The position numbers were made by a program, and so were the translations under genes. The notes under the pieces were generated by a model. The model saw only the letters and a program-made list of their open reading frames with translations, was not told where the DNA came from and ran no database searches. This document shows positions 1 to 8,604 of a stretch of 44,675 nucleotides of DNA, in pieces; the first letter of the stretch is position 1, and each line of letters starts with the position of its first letter. Location: assembly GCA_035529715.1 (NCBI GenBank), contig DATKWF010000009.1:1-44675 (forward strand), read 5' to 3'. The stretch comes from DATKWF01 sp035529715 (GTDB lineage: Bacteria > Chloroflexota > Dehalococcoidia > Dehalococcoidales > RBG-16-60-22).

Positions 1-7
1 CTGGTTG

Positions 8-676
8 ATGGCAGGGAAAGATTATTATGAAATCCTCGGGGTTCAGCGGGGTGCTGCCCAGAACACCATTAAGAAAGCCTACCGGAGGCTGGCAATGCAG
101 TATCATCCCGACCGTAATCCCGGGAAAGAAAAATGGGCTAACGAGAAGTTCAAAGAGATAAACGAAGCATTTGGAATTCTCGGCGACCCTGATAAAAGAA
201 GCCAGTATGACCAGTTTGGCACTGTGGGCGACATTGGCGATATTTTTGGCAGTCCTTTCACCCGAACTACCTTTGAAGACCTGATGAAGGACTTTGGCGG
301 CTCTGGCCTGGGATTTGATTTCCTGGACAATATCTTTGGTGACGTCCTGAAAGGCAGAGGGTTCTCTTTTAAGACATACCGTCAGGGTTTTGGTGGCCCC
401 AGAGGAATGAGGGTTGAGTTTCCCGGGGGAGTTAATCTGGGAGAGATATTTGGTCAGCCTCGACGTACCCAGCGTCGGGATGTTCGCTATGAAATAACCA
501 TTACCAGAGAACAGGCGTCTCATGGGCTGGAAAAAGACCTTACCCGAAAGGGTAAAACATTAAGAGTGAAAATCCCTGCCGGAATAAAGTCAGGCCCGAT
601 GATAAGACTCCATAATGCTCGTCAAATAACTGATGGCCGACCTGGAGACATCCTGATTTCAGTTAAAGTAAAATAG
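8..676 (+). CDS. Short DnaJ-like J-domain co-chaperone without zinc finger
   Basis: The first ~70 residues form a J domain (KDYYEILGV at the start, YHPDRNPGKE with the HPD tripeptide that stimulates DnaK ATPase). A Gly/Phe-rich stretch follows (about 75-140), then a single C-terminal substrate-binding-type segment (about 155-222: VRYEITITREQASHG, LRVKIPAGIKSG, GRPGDILI). The Cys-rich zinc-finger domain and the second beta-barrel of full DnaJ (about 370 residues) are absent, so it is a shortened class B type, comparable to CbpA but smaller. A TTG lies one codon upstream; ATG at 8 was chosen, but the ribosome site is outside the window. It is followed after 17 nt by the TSUP permease, perhaps in one transcript. 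It presumably assists DnaK in the cytoplasm. Confidence 0.85.
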   Translation: MAGKDYYEILGVQRGAAQNTIKKAYRRLAMQYHPDRNPGKEKWANEKFKEINEAFGILGDPDKRSQYDQFGTVGDIGDIFGSPFTRTTFEDLMKDFGGSGLGFDFLDNIFGDVLKGRGFSFKTYRQGFGGPRGMRVEFPGGVNLGEIFGQPRRTQRRDVRYEITITREQASHGLEKDLTRKGKTLRVKIPAGIKSGPMIRLHNARQITDGRPGDILISVKVK

Positions 677-693
677 AAATATAAAGGAAGCTC

Positions 694-1566
694 TTGGGCG
701 AGATTAGTCTATGGTCGCTGGGTGGAGTGGGATTGGCTGGCGGTCTTTTAGGCGCTATGCTGGGGCTGGGTGGCGGTGTCTTTATTGTGCCTTTGCTTAC
801 CCTGGTTTTGAACCTTCCTATCCATATTGCCATTGCCAGCAGTTTGGTGGCAGTCATTGCTAACTCAATCACTGCCAGTGGCACTCACCTCCGAGCCAGG
901 TTGCCCAATCTCAGACTCGGTATGTTCTTGTTAACCGCGACCACCATTGGGGCTGTTGGTGGTGCTTTCCTTGCTGACCTTCTGTCCTCTCCGATTTTAG
1001 CCGTTATTTTCGGTATCGCCCTTACTGGCATCGGTTACTCCATGATACGACACCGTAAAACTGTTCAGGGAAAAACTTCAAACGGAGAAGCCCGAGTTAG
1101 CGCCAGCCGTAACTCTGCCAATTTGGCAAGTTCCCTTACCGCATCATATTATGACCGGAATCTAAACAAAGTTGTCAATTATACTGTTAGCCATGTGCCT
1201 CAAGGTTGGGGGATCAACCTGCTGGTTGGTATCGCGTCCAGCCTGCTCGGTGTCGGTGGTGGCATCATTAACATACCGGTGATGAACTTGGTAATGAGAG
1301 TGCCAATAAAAGCGTCTATGGCAACCAATAGTTTTATGGTGGGCATTACGGCATTAGCCGGCGCTTGTGTTTACTATTACAATGGATATGTTTACCCCAT
1401 GACGGCGGCTCCGGTTATGGTTGGCTCCTTTGTCGGAGCTCTGGCAGGTGCCCAACTGGTACAGCGGGCGAGAAGTGCAAGGTTAAGACAGATGTTTGCC
1501 ATCGTTATGCTCATACTGGCGGTTCTAATGATACTCAGGGCATTTAATATCGGGCTGCCAGCATAA
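694..1566 (+). CDS. TauE/SafE (TSUP) family membrane permease
   Basis: Polytopic inner-membrane protein of 290 residues with about eight hydrophobic segments in two homologous halves. Each half opens with the Gly-rich signature of the TSUP family: GAMLGLGGGVFIVPLLTL near residues 20-40 and SSLLGVGGGIINIPVMNL near 180-200. TSUP proteins export or import small sulfur- or carbon-containing anions such as sulfite, sulfoacetate or taurine-related compounds; the substrate here cannot be read from sequence. A hydrophilic insert around residues 120-165 separates the halves. The start is TTG, preceded by the purine-rich site aaaggaag at 683-690. The gene sits 17 nt after the J-domain gene and 14 nt before a DUF1634 gene. 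Confidence 0.85.
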   Translation: MGEISLWSLGGVGLAGGLLGAMLGLGGGVFIVPLLTLVLNLPIHIAIASSLVAVIANSITASGTHLRARLPNLRLGMFLLTATTIGAVGGAFLADLLSSPILAVIFGIALTGIGYSMIRHRKTVQGKTSNGEARVSASRNSANLASSLTASYYDRNLNKVVNYTVSHVPQGWGINLLVGIASSLLGVGGGIINIPVMNLVMRVPIKASMATNSFMVGITALAGACVYYYNGYVYPMTAAPVMVGSFVGALAGAQLVQRARSARLRQMFAIVMLILAVLMILRAFNIGLPA

Positions 1567-1580
1567 AAGGAATAATTGAA

Positions 1581-1934
1581 GTGAAAACTACAGGTTCTAC
1601 GGACGACCGATTGTACAAGTGGCTCTATTCTACTTATAGACTGGGTATAGCGTTTGCCTTGTGTGTGGTTGTATTCGGTTTTATTTTACATGGCATTACT
1701 GAAGCAAAATTAACTGACCCCATAGTTCCGCCAAGTCAATTTTTTCATCGCATCTCTCAGTTAGACCCGCTGGCAATTATCACCTTGGGCATACTAATTC
1801 TGGTGCTTATACCCCTTTCCAGTGTCATCCTGGCTGTGGTCAATTTCTTAAGGGGAAAAGATAAGCTTTATCTGGGCATTTCCATAGCCGTTTTATGTGT
1901 TCTGTTTCTCAGCCTTTTCCTGGCCCTGATTTAA
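1581..1934 (+). CDS. DUF1634-family small membrane protein
   Basis: A 117-residue protein with three hydrophobic segments (about residues 20-40, 60-85 and 95-117) and a short charged N terminus. Size, topology and position directly behind a TSUP permease match DUF1634 proteins, which are repeatedly found as the second gene of such pairs; a role as accessory subunit of the permease is inferred from that pairing. The start is GTG at 1581, about 9 nt after the purine-rich aaaaggaat. The family assignment rests on general pattern and context, not on a catalytic motif. Confidence 0.65.
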   Translation: MKTTGSTDDRLYKWLYSTYRLGIAFALCVVVFGFILHGITEAKLTDPIVPPSQFFHRISQLDPLAIITLGILILVLIPLSSVILAVVNFLRGKDKLYLGISIAVLCVLFLSLFLALI

Positions 1935-2053
1935 AAAAACAGTGCGACCTTAAATTCCACGGAACCTTCTAATCCCCTACCCATCCGACGGTCTCTGGGG
2001 ACACGCGCCACTGGTTCACATGAAACATTTGGTGGGATATTGGGAAGATGAGG

Positions 2054-3547
2054 TTATCTGGCTTTTGAAGGCGATAATATATGCCAGAGTCCTCTGAACA
2101 GGGGGATTACCAATATGAGTATGGTTATTCCAATGATTACTGCCGATATCGGGTTGGTGAGGAAAATCATCGCGTCACCGTGGGCAATTGTCAGGCTTCT
2201 TCTGAATTCCTGCTCAAATAATTGTCCCAGCACCAGGCCAATGACTATGGGTGCCAGCGGAAATTTATGCCTCTCCAGTACGTAGCCCATGACTCCGAAG
2301 CCGAAGACCATCCACACATCAGCCATGTTGTTTCGCATAGCAAAGCCCCCCGCCACACACAAAATTATTATAACTGTGCCGAGCACCCCCTGAGGAATCT
2401 GGAAGATTCTGGTAAAAAGACGAATGAATATTGGCGACACAGCGATGATTAGAACGTTAGCAATGATTGCTGTCAGCATTATCGCCCCGACAAAATCAGG
2501 AGACCTGATGAATAGAAAAGGTCCCGGCCTCAGTCCGTGCAGTATGATGGCCGCCAGCATCACCGCCGTGGTGGCACTTCCGGGAATGCCAAGCGAGAGC
2601 ATTGGTATCATGGCTCCCATCGCCGCGGCGTTATTGGCAGTTTCCGGAGCAGCAATCCCTTCGGCTATGCCGGTGCCAAACTTCTCCGGGTGCTTGGAAA
2701 ATCTGGCAGCGGTAGCATAGCTGACAAATGAGGCGGTAGTAGCCCCGACTCCGGGTAGAGCCCCTATCAATAAGCCCAGCGGACCCGACCGCAGGTAGGT
2801 GGGAAGCAACTTTTTTATTTCGCTAAGCCTGGGTATAATTGTTTTTACTTTCTTAACAACTCTGGTTTCGGTAACAGACCCCTGAACCATCCTGATTGCC
2901 TCGGAGACAGCAAATAGCCCCAGAATAGCCGGGATGAATGATACACCGGCAGCAAGAATCGGAACATTAAAAGTATAGCGATACGTTCCGGTGATGATAT
3001 CCATACCAACCGTAGCTAGAAACAGACCAAAGAAGGAACACAGTAATCCCTTAAGCCTGTTGCCACCACCTATGGTGGCTACTGCCACCATAGTGAAAAA
3101 TATCAGGGCGAATACTTCCGGGGAACCGAACTCTAGAGCTACCCTGGCTAATTGGGGCGCGGCAGCGAGGAATACTATGGCACCGAATGTCCCGCCGAGG
3201 AATGAGGCGAACATAGCATGGCCCAGTGCCTGGTGGGGCTTTCCCTGTCTGGTCATTTCATATCCATCCAGCACGGTGGCGGCTGCCTCAGGGGCACCCG
3301 GTGTCCGGAACAGCACCGCAGTAATGGAGCCAGAGAATACGGCGGTGGCATAAATCGCTGTCATCAGCACCAGGGCAGTCGTAGAGTTTAATCCAAAGGT
3401 AAGAGGGAGCAGTATAGCCACCATCATGGTGCCACTGATGCCCGGAGTAGCGCCGGCCATAAGCCCAATGAACACTCCAGCCAGGAGCCAGCCGATATTC
3501 GCTGGCGTAAAGAGTGTCTGAGCTCCTAGAGTAATGAGATCAAGCAT
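2054..3547 (-). CDS. tctA: Tripartite tricarboxylate transporter, large permease TctA
   Basis: A 497-residue integral membrane protein with about 12 hydrophobic segments and the family's Gly/Pro signatures: GLMAGATPGISGTMMVAIL near the N terminus, GALPGVGATTASFVSY in the middle, and AAPETANNAAAMGAMIPMLSLGIPGSATTAVML behind it in consecutive stretches. TctA is the ion-coupled channel of secondary TTT importers, fed by the extracytoplasmic TctC protein; known substrates include citrate, other carboxylates and terephthalate. It is the last gene of tctC-tctB-tctA, 7 nt behind tctB. Length is normal for the family. The substrate cannot be assigned. Confidence 0.93.
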   Translation of the reverse strand: MLDLITLGAQTLFTPANIGWLLAGVFIGLMAGATPGISGTMMVAILLPLTFGLNSTTALVLMTAIYATAVFSGSITAVLFRTPGAPEAAATVLDGYEMTRQGKPHQALGHAMFASFLGGTFGAIVFLAAAPQLARVALEFGSPEVFALIFFTMVAVATIGGGNRLKGLLCSFFGLFLATVGMDIITGTYRYTFNVPILAAGVSFIPAILGLFAVSEAIRMVQGSVTETRVVKKVKTIIPRLSEIKKLLPTYLRSGPLGLLIGALPGVGATTASFVSYATAARFSKHPEKFGTGIAEGIAAPETANNAAAMGAMIPMLSLGIPGSATTAVMLAAIILHGLRPGPFLFIRSPDFVGAIMLTAIIANVLIIAVSPIFIRLFTRIFQIPQGVLGTVIIILCVAGGFAMRNNMADVWMVFGFGVMGYVLERHKFPLAPIVIGLVLGQLFEQEFRRSLTIAHGDAMIFLTNPISAVIIGITILILVIPLFRGLWHILSPSKAR

Positions 3548-3554
3548 CGTCGCC

Positions 3555-4067
3555 TCAAAAAATCAAAAAGCTAATTTCTCTAAATATGCCGATGCCTCTG
3601 GGCAGCGGAATCAGCATTAGTTTGGGGAACACCACTATCATGAACGCTGAGAAGATAACGGTAGCGCCAATCAGCCACCTCCAGCGCCGCATGCCGATAG
3701 CCAGCATATAAGCAGCAACCCAGATAGGCGTCAGCACAATAAAACCGACTATTTCCAGCAGGAAGGCATAGACCAGCATAAAGGCAATTGTTATCCACAG
3801 GTTCTGCGGGTTAGCTGGCCTTTCGAATTCCGACAAACCGCCCTCCTTTACCTCAGTGTAAATCAGCCACAAACTGAAAACCATTATGAAGGCGGTACAA
3901 ATCTTGGGGAATAAATCGGGACCTACTCCCTGCCTCATCATGACAAAGGCGCCGCGAAATTCAAATGCCAGATAAAAGAAATAAGCACTGGCTATGAGGA
4001 AAGAGAGGGGAACCAGTAATTCCCCCCTCCTTCCCAGATTTGACAGGTATCGCTTCAAGACTTTCAT
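3555..4067 (-). CDS. tctB: Tripartite tricarboxylate transporter, small permease TctB
   Basis: A 170-residue protein with four hydrophobic segments (about residues 15-35, 45-65, 90-115 and 120-160), matching TctB, the small membrane subunit that associates with TctA. The central motif ...RQGVGPDLFPKI... is typical of the family (a conserved G-P-x-x-F-P element after the second segment). It lies between tctC (24 nt upstream) and tctA (7 nt downstream) on the same strand. Identity rests on topology, the GPDLFP element and operon position. Confidence 0.85.
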   Translation of the reverse strand: MKVLKRYLSNLGRRGELLVPLSFLIASAYFFYLAFEFRGAFVMMRQGVGPDLFPKICTAFIMVFSLWLIYTEVKEGGLSEFERPANPQNLWITIAFMLVYAFLLEIVGFIVLTPIWVAAYMLAIGMRRWRWLIGATVIFSAFMIVVFPKLMLIPLPRGIGIFREISFLIF

Positions 4068-4091
4068 ATTTTGGTGTAATACTTTCCTGAT

Positions 4092-5096
4092 TTACATGTA
4101 ACCCAGCTCTTTTAGAACTGCCTCAAACTCTTTTACCTGGTCCGCGCACTGCTGGGTATAGGTAGCGCGGTTACCCCAGCCCGGCCTGAGGTTGAGAAAG
4201 TGCTCTGCCTCCCACGTCTGGTAATACTCACTGTTATATGCCTGTTGGAATACACCTTCCATAAAGCTGACTATGGCTTCATCGGTTCCGGCTTTAAACA
4301 TAAAGCCTCTGATTCTGCCTACTGTTATTTCGCCGTAGCCCATTTCAGCCGCAGTGGGTACATCCTCAAAGCCCAGAACGCGTGCCGTAGCCATAGTTAT
4401 TATTGGCTCCACCTCTCCAGCCTCTATCAGCTCAATGGCACTTCCCGGCTCTTCCCAGCAGGCGTCAAGGTCAAGGGCAACAACCGCAGCACGCATTGTA
4501 CCTGCACCTTCGTATGTGACATAGTCAAGGTTCTCCAAGAAACCGGCGCCCATGGCAAACTGGGTTACGCCTATCTCATCAAGCCCACCGGCTCCAGTCC
4601 CGCCGATAGCTACCCGGTTCGCTTTGGCATAGGCTACAAACTCTGCAAGGTTGGAGAAGTTCGGGTTTTTGGTGCTTATCTGAATCTGGCCGGTGTCCTG
4701 CTGAGCTCTGGCAAAGGGGATATAATCTTCTATGGTGTTCGGGTTCCTTCCCACCAGCAGGTTAATTGGCAGGTCACCGCTGGTACCCAGAATGGTGTAG
4801 CCATCAGCTGGCTGCTTGAGCAGATAATCTTCGGCGATGGCACCTGAGCCACCGGGAAGATTAACATAAGCCATTCTCATCTGAATGATGTCCTCCACGG
4901 GCTTCCCCACGGAGCGGCATGCCAAATCGGTGCCACCACCGGCTCCGTAACCGATGATTATGGTTATCGGTCGGTCTGGGTAGCCTTCCGGTCCGGCGGC
5001 TGGTGCTGGTGCCGGTGCTTCTTTCGCACAACTAATAGCCGTCAGGCTTACAATTAACAACAATACCAGTGAGATTAGCCATATCGTCTTTTTCAC
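4092..5096 (-). CDS. tctC: TTT-family extracytoplasmic solute-binding lipoprotein TctC
   Basis: A 334-residue lipoprotein. The N terminus has two Lys, a hydrophobic core and a lipobox ending in TAISC (Cys about residue 23), followed by a short Ala-Pro spacer. The mature part starts with YPDRPITIIIGYGAGGGTDL, the hallmark TctC/Bug motif in which the P-x-G-x-GG-type loop binds a carboxylate of the ligand. The start is GTG, preceded by AAGGAGG about 9 nt upstream. As first gene of the operon it supplies substrate to TctA/TctB. Binding-pocket residues do not allow a substrate call. Family length is typical. Confidence 0.92.
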   Translation of the reverse strand: MKKTIWLISLVLLLIVSLTAISCAKEAPAPAPAAGPEGYPDRPITIIIGYGAGGGTDLACRSVGKPVEDIIQMRMAYVNLPGGSGAIAEDYLLKQPADGYTILGTSGDLPINLLVGRNPNTIEDYIPFARAQQDTGQIQISTKNPNFSNLAEFVAYAKANRVAIGGTGAGGLDEIGVTQFAMGAGFLENLDYVTYEGAGTMRAAVVALDLDACWEEPGSAIELIEAGEVEPIITMATARVLGFEDVPTAAEMGYGEITVGRIRGFMFKAGTDEAIVSFMEGVFQQAYNSEYYQTWEAEHFLNLRPGWGNRATYTQQCADQVKEFEAVLKELGYM

Positions 5097-5177
5097 CTTT
5101 GTGCCTCCTTATGATTCAAAATCCGGCCGTTGTTCACCACCCTTTTATATTCTTATGAGGCACCACCTCCCCTTACC

Positions 5178-5215
5178 ATAAAATAAAAACCGACCCCATC
5201 CATCTGGGTCGGTTT
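5178..5215 (-). terminator. Rho-independent terminator or leader attenuator before tctC
   Basis: Perfect 10-bp stem (5187-5196 pairs with 5206-5215, AAACCGACCC/GGGTCGGTTT) with a 9-nt loop. On the minus strand it is followed by TTTTATTTTAT, giving a good intrinsic terminator. It lies 82 nt upstream of the tctC start and 230 nt downstream of the copy A gene (5447-6070), which is on the same strand. It can therefore be the terminator of that gene, or an attenuator in a tctC leader. Confidence 0.8.
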
Positions 5216-5446
5216 CACTATTGGCTCTTCGCCACTCAAGTGACCAAATACGGGTGGCGATTCAACGCCCCCCATTTGGATATTTCTGCAGTTGGTTTTG
5301 GCTAATCTTCGTCTTCTACCGGCAGTTTACTCCTCATATCTTTATTATTTCCAGTAACAGTCACATACCATTTCAAGTAGATTGTATTGAGACTATATAT
5401 GATGGGAGTTCAGATGTCAATACCCTAAATTGATTTGGATTCAGTT
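5216..5446. other. Gene-free stretch with a possible ISL3-type terminal motif
   Basis: No credible gene is seen in these 231 nt between the copy A gene and the tct terminator. At 5223-5231 lies GGCTCTTCG, which resembles the terminal inverted-repeat start of ISL3-family insertion sequences as I remember it. It is followed by an imperfect hairpin (cgccac at 5230-5235 against gtggcg further on). There is no transposase and I did not find a matching second end, so this may be chance or an IS scar. Confidence 0.2.
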
Positions 5447-6070
5447 TTATTGCACGGCTGCCCTTGTTAACAGCTCTGCAGCCCGGTTGGGATTGAATAT
5501 ACCGCACTCACATGTCTTGGCCAGCTTCTTAGCGGCTTTCTCGGGAGTGGTCTTGCCCTTCTTTATGTCCTCAATCATTTTCTCAACCAGGTTGGTTGCT
5601 ACCATGGCATGTCCACACATGGTGGTTATCTCCAGCACCTCTTTGCCGGGCAGGAGTTCGGTCTTTCCCCAGACTCCCAGGGACTGGTCCATCGAGTGAA
5701 TCTGTAGCCCCACTTTCTGGCAACATTCCCCTACCCTGTCAATAAGTCCGCTGACCACCACCGACATACCCAGGTCTGCCTCCTTCAACTCACGAAGAGC
5801 CGCTCCCAGCTTGTTTATGTCATCAAAAACGCACTGGACACAAGTAGTATCCGATACATTTTTACATATCTGCTCTGCATCATAGGTAAATACACTGCCC
5901 TGCTTGATATCACCCAGGTTAACCGCACCGTGGCGCCAGCAAATTTCCAGGAATTTTCCCAGTTTGGATCCAGCCCCTCTCTCGTTGATGCCATGAGCAG
6001 CCATCGCCAATATCGGGTAATCACGACTTAGATTCTCCCTGGTTCCCTGACGATGAAGAGTATGTGTCAT
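5447..6070 (-). CDS. Cys-rich protein of unknown function, copy A
   Basis: A 207-residue soluble protein that I do not recognise as a named family. It is collinear, without gaps, with the protein at 11405-12028: about 48 differences by eye, so roughly three-quarters identical. Invariant between the copies are Cys44, 80, 116, 117, 152, 187 and 189 and His3, 6, 26, 47, 125 and 154. The most conserved blocks are LGVWGKTELLP (about 131-141), EVLEITTMCGHAMV (144-157) and CECGIFN (187-193). The Cys pairs CC and CxC plus MCGH suggest a metal or Fe-S site, as inference. The site AGGAGG lies 8 nt before ATG. Unlike copy B it has no ferredoxin gene beside it; the tct operon lies downstream and an inositol-monophosphatase-like gene diverges upstream. 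Confidence 0.8.
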   Translation of the reverse strand: MTHTLHRQGTRENLSRDYPILAMAAHGINERGAGSKLGKFLEICWRHGAVNLGDIKQGSVFTYDAEQICKNVSDTTCVQCVFDDINKLGAALRELKEADLGMSVVVSGLIDRVGECCQKVGLQIHSMDQSLGVWGKTELLPGKEVLEITTMCGHAMVATNLVEKMIEDIKKGKTTPEKAAKKLAKTCECGIFNPNRAAELLTRAAVQ

Positions 6071-6198
6071 TAATATACCTCCTCAAATCTAAAAAGTCCC
6101 CTCTTTGAGGGCTTCAACTGAAACTGACTTAATATTATAAACGACCAGGCGGCTTGTTTTCAAAGTTTGACGATGTTAAACTCCAAGAAGTATTGGGT

Positions 6199-6996
6199 AT
6201 GATTGTGACTGATTTACCTTTATCAAAAAGCGGTAAGAGTGCTCTTGAAGTAGCTACGGGGGCAGTTAAACAGGCCGGAGAGCTTCTGCTAGCCCATTTG
6301 CATAGTAATAAACGGATAAAGGCTAAGGACAAAAACCATCCGGTTACTGATGTAGACATCCTCTCGGAAAAGGCTATAACCAAGTTCCTGACTGATGAAT
6401 ACCCTGGTTTCGGCATTCTTTCTGAGGAATTGGCACCTTTTACTCCAGTCACAGGTTATACTTGGGTAGTTGACCCTCTGGCGGGCACCAGCAATTATAT
6501 TTTGGGTATCCCGTTTTTTTGTATAAATGTCGCCTTGGTCAAAGATGGGGATATCCGGCTGGGGATAACCTACGATCCGGTAAGAGATGAGCTTTTTCGG
6601 GCAGAAAGGGGCAAGGGAGCTTATCTTAACGACTCGCCTGTCCATGTTTCCGAGAAAGCTTTGCTGAAAACTGCTCTGCTGAGTTTTGACCCTGGCTATG
6701 GTCATATTCAGGGTAAGAAGCTGCTTAACCTTGTCGCCAGCTTATGGCCGGAGGTGCACGGCCTGAGGTCTTTAGGCTCGGCGTCTGTGTCCTTAGCCTA
6801 TGTTGCCTGCGGTCGGTTTGACCTTTATGTTCGCAGTTACCTTTACCCCTGGGATATTGCCAGTGGTATCTTACTGGTTGAGGAAGCCGGCGGCAAAGTC
6901 ACTGATTGGCAGGGAAAACCGGCAGGTCTCCAAAGCAAGGAGATTATTGCTGCGAACCACAAGCTTCATCAAAAGTGGTTAAATCAGATGGAATAG
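6199..6996 (+). CDS. Inositol-monophosphatase-family protein with altered metal site
   Basis: About 265 residues from ATG 6199 (an in-frame TTG at 6154 would add 15). Family landmarks are present: TDVDILSEKAI near residue 50, the ILSEE element with the metal-binding Glu (75-77), the VDP loop (91-93), and YPWDIASGILLVEEAGGKV near the C terminus with the third metal-site Asp. Members dephosphorylate inositol phosphates, fructose-1,6-bisphosphate, PAP or histidinol phosphate. The usual loop DPIDGTxN is here DPLAGTSN: the second Asp, a metal ligand in IMPA1 (Asp93), is Ala95 (GCG at 6481-6483). Activity may therefore be reduced or changed. The gene diverges from copy A and converges on serA with 27 nt between. 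Confidence 0.8.
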   Translation: MIVTDLPLSKSGKSALEVATGAVKQAGELLLAHLHSNKRIKAKDKNHPVTDVDILSEKAITKFLTDEYPGFGILSEELAPFTPVTGYTWVVDPLAGTSNYILGIPFFCINVALVKDGDIRLGITYDPVRDELFRAERGKGAYLNDSPVHVSEKALLKTALLSFDPGYGHIQGKKLLNLVASLWPEVHGLRSLGSASVSLAYVACGRFDLYVRSYLYPWDIASGILLVEEAGGKVTDWQGKPAGLQSKEIIAANHKLHQKWLNQME

Positions 6997-7023
6997 ACAA
7001 TGGCTTTAAGTGCTCTTCGGGTG

Positions 7024-8604
7024 CTATCTGGCTAGTTTTACAGTTAGTGCTTTATACATATCGGGTATAGCCAGTATTTGTTGGTGGCACTCTTCAGTAA
7101 GCGGTTCATCCAGGCAAAGCGCCATCATTGCTCTGCCAGCAGTTTGCCCACCTCGACTCACCTGCATCTGGCTGATATTTATACCGGCATTACCAATTAA
7201 GGTGCCCACCGCTCCAATCATCCCCGGGCGGTCTTTATGTTCGGTGAACAGCATGTAGCTATCTGAAGGTTCAACTTCCAGCCAGTAATCGTTAACCCTC
7301 GTCAGATGCATCCTCCCCCGAAGTGAAGACCCGGCCACCAGGGTATCCCCGGAAGTGGTATGTACCTCTACCGCCAGCATATTGGCGTAGTTTTCACAAG
7401 TAGTGTCTTTTTCTTCAGTAATCTTAAGACCGCGGTTTTTAGCAACAATATCAGCGTTAACTATGGTAACTCGCTCTTCAGTTAATGTTTCCAGCAAGCC
7501 ACTCAAGACAGAAACTTTGAGAGGGGCAGTATCTTCCTTAGCGATATCCCCCTGATAGTGAATGGTCAGCGATTTCAAATGCCCTCCAATGAGTTGCGCA
7601 GCGACAAGTCCAATCTTTACACCTACGTCAAGGTATGGATTTAATATTGAGATGACCTCTGCCGGAATCATTGGCGCATTCACCGGAGACCTAGGGGGAT
7701 AACCCTTCAGAACTTCAACTACCTGTGCGGCAATATCCACGCCAGCACTTGTTTCAGCTTCATTTGTAGAGGCTGCCAGGTGTGGTGTCACAATTACCTT
7801 TTCACTCTTTAACAAGATATTGTCCTGGGCCGGTTCCTTGGTAAAAACGTCGACGGCTGCACCAGCTAAACAGCCCTGTTCAAGTGCGTTGTAGAGTGCT
7901 TTCTCATCTATTATGCCTCCTCGGGCGCAGTTGATAATCATGGCTGTTGGCTTTAATAGCTTGAGCTGGTCCATACCAATTAATCCCCTTGTGGTGGGAT
8001 TCAGCGGTACATGTACCGTTATGAAGTCTGACTCTGTCAGCAGTGTTTCCAGCTCTACCAATCGCACCCCCAGCCTCTCAGCACGATTCTCCGATATCAT
8101 CGGGTCGTAAGCCACAACATTCATGCGCAGCCCCTTAGCCATCTCGGCAACTTCGGTGCCTACCCTGCCGAGTCCGAGAATGCCCAGGACTTTATTGCGA
8201 ATCTCACAGCCTTTATATGAGCGATTCCAGACTCCAGTACGAAGCTGACTATGTGCTTTAGGGATGTGACGAGCCAGAGCTAGTAACATGGCTATGGTGT
8301 ACTCGGCGGTAGAGACTATGTTCCCTTCCGGTGAATTAACTACAAGTATGCCGCGACGGGTAGCCGCATCAAGGTCAATATTATCCACTCCAACCCCAGC
8401 CCGGCCTATCACCTGCAGGTTACCGGCAGCCTCAATGATGTTGCTGGTTACCTTGGTCTGACTGCGCACTATCAAGGCATCATAGTGCCCGACAATTGCT
8501 TGCAACTGCTCTGGGGTCAAAGCCGGCTGAACATCAACATCAGCATACTGTTCTAGAATCTCTAGGCCCGCAGAAGCTATCGGGTCTGTAACCAAAATCT
8601 TCAT
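7024..8604 (-). CDS. serA: D-3-phosphoglycerate dehydrogenase
   Basis: A 526-residue, long-type SerA, first enzyme of serine synthesis (3-phosphoglycerate to 3-phosphohydroxypyruvate with NAD). The N-terminal substrate domain has ALIVRSQTKV; the Rossmann domain has GILGLGRVGTEVA (about 142-154); catalytic elements are INCARGGIIDE (Arg, about 230), the Glu of FTKEPA and His in TPHLAAST (about 280). An intervening domain (about 315-445) and a C-terminal ACT domain (EHKDRPGMIGAVGTLIGNAG, about 455-526) follow, typical of the long form in which ACT/ASB domains mediate effector control. ATG start at 8604. A promoter for it probably lies at the palindrome near 8715. Confidence 0.95.
   Translation of the reverse strand: MKILVTDPIASAGLEILEQYADVDVQPALTPEQLQAIVGHYDALIVRSQTKVTSNIIEAAGNLQVIGRAGVGVDNIDLDAATRRGILVVNSPEGNIVSTAEYTIAMLLALARHIPKAHSQLRTGVWNRSYKGCEIRNKVLGILGLGRVGTEVAEMAKGLRMNVVAYDPMISENRAERLGVRLVELETLLTESDFITVHVPLNPTTRGLIGMDQLKLLKPTAMIINCARGGIIDEKALYNALEQGCLAGAAVDVFTKEPAQDNILLKSEKVIVTPHLAASTNEAETSAGVDIAAQVVEVLKGYPPRSPVNAPMIPAEVISILNPYLDVGVKIGLVAAQLIGGHLKSLTIHYQGDIAKEDTAPLKVSVLSGLLETLTEERVTIVNADIVAKNRGLKITEEKDTTCENYANMLAVEVHTTSGDTLVAGSSLRGRMHLTRVNDYWLEVEPSDSYMLFTEHKDRPGMIGAVGTLIGNAGINISQMQVSRGGQTAGRAMMALCLDEPLTEECHQQILAIPDMYKALTVKLAR

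Noticed and set aside
4200..4847. 215-codon plus-strand frame opposite tctC
   Set aside because: Shadow of tctC; no motif and no ribosome site.
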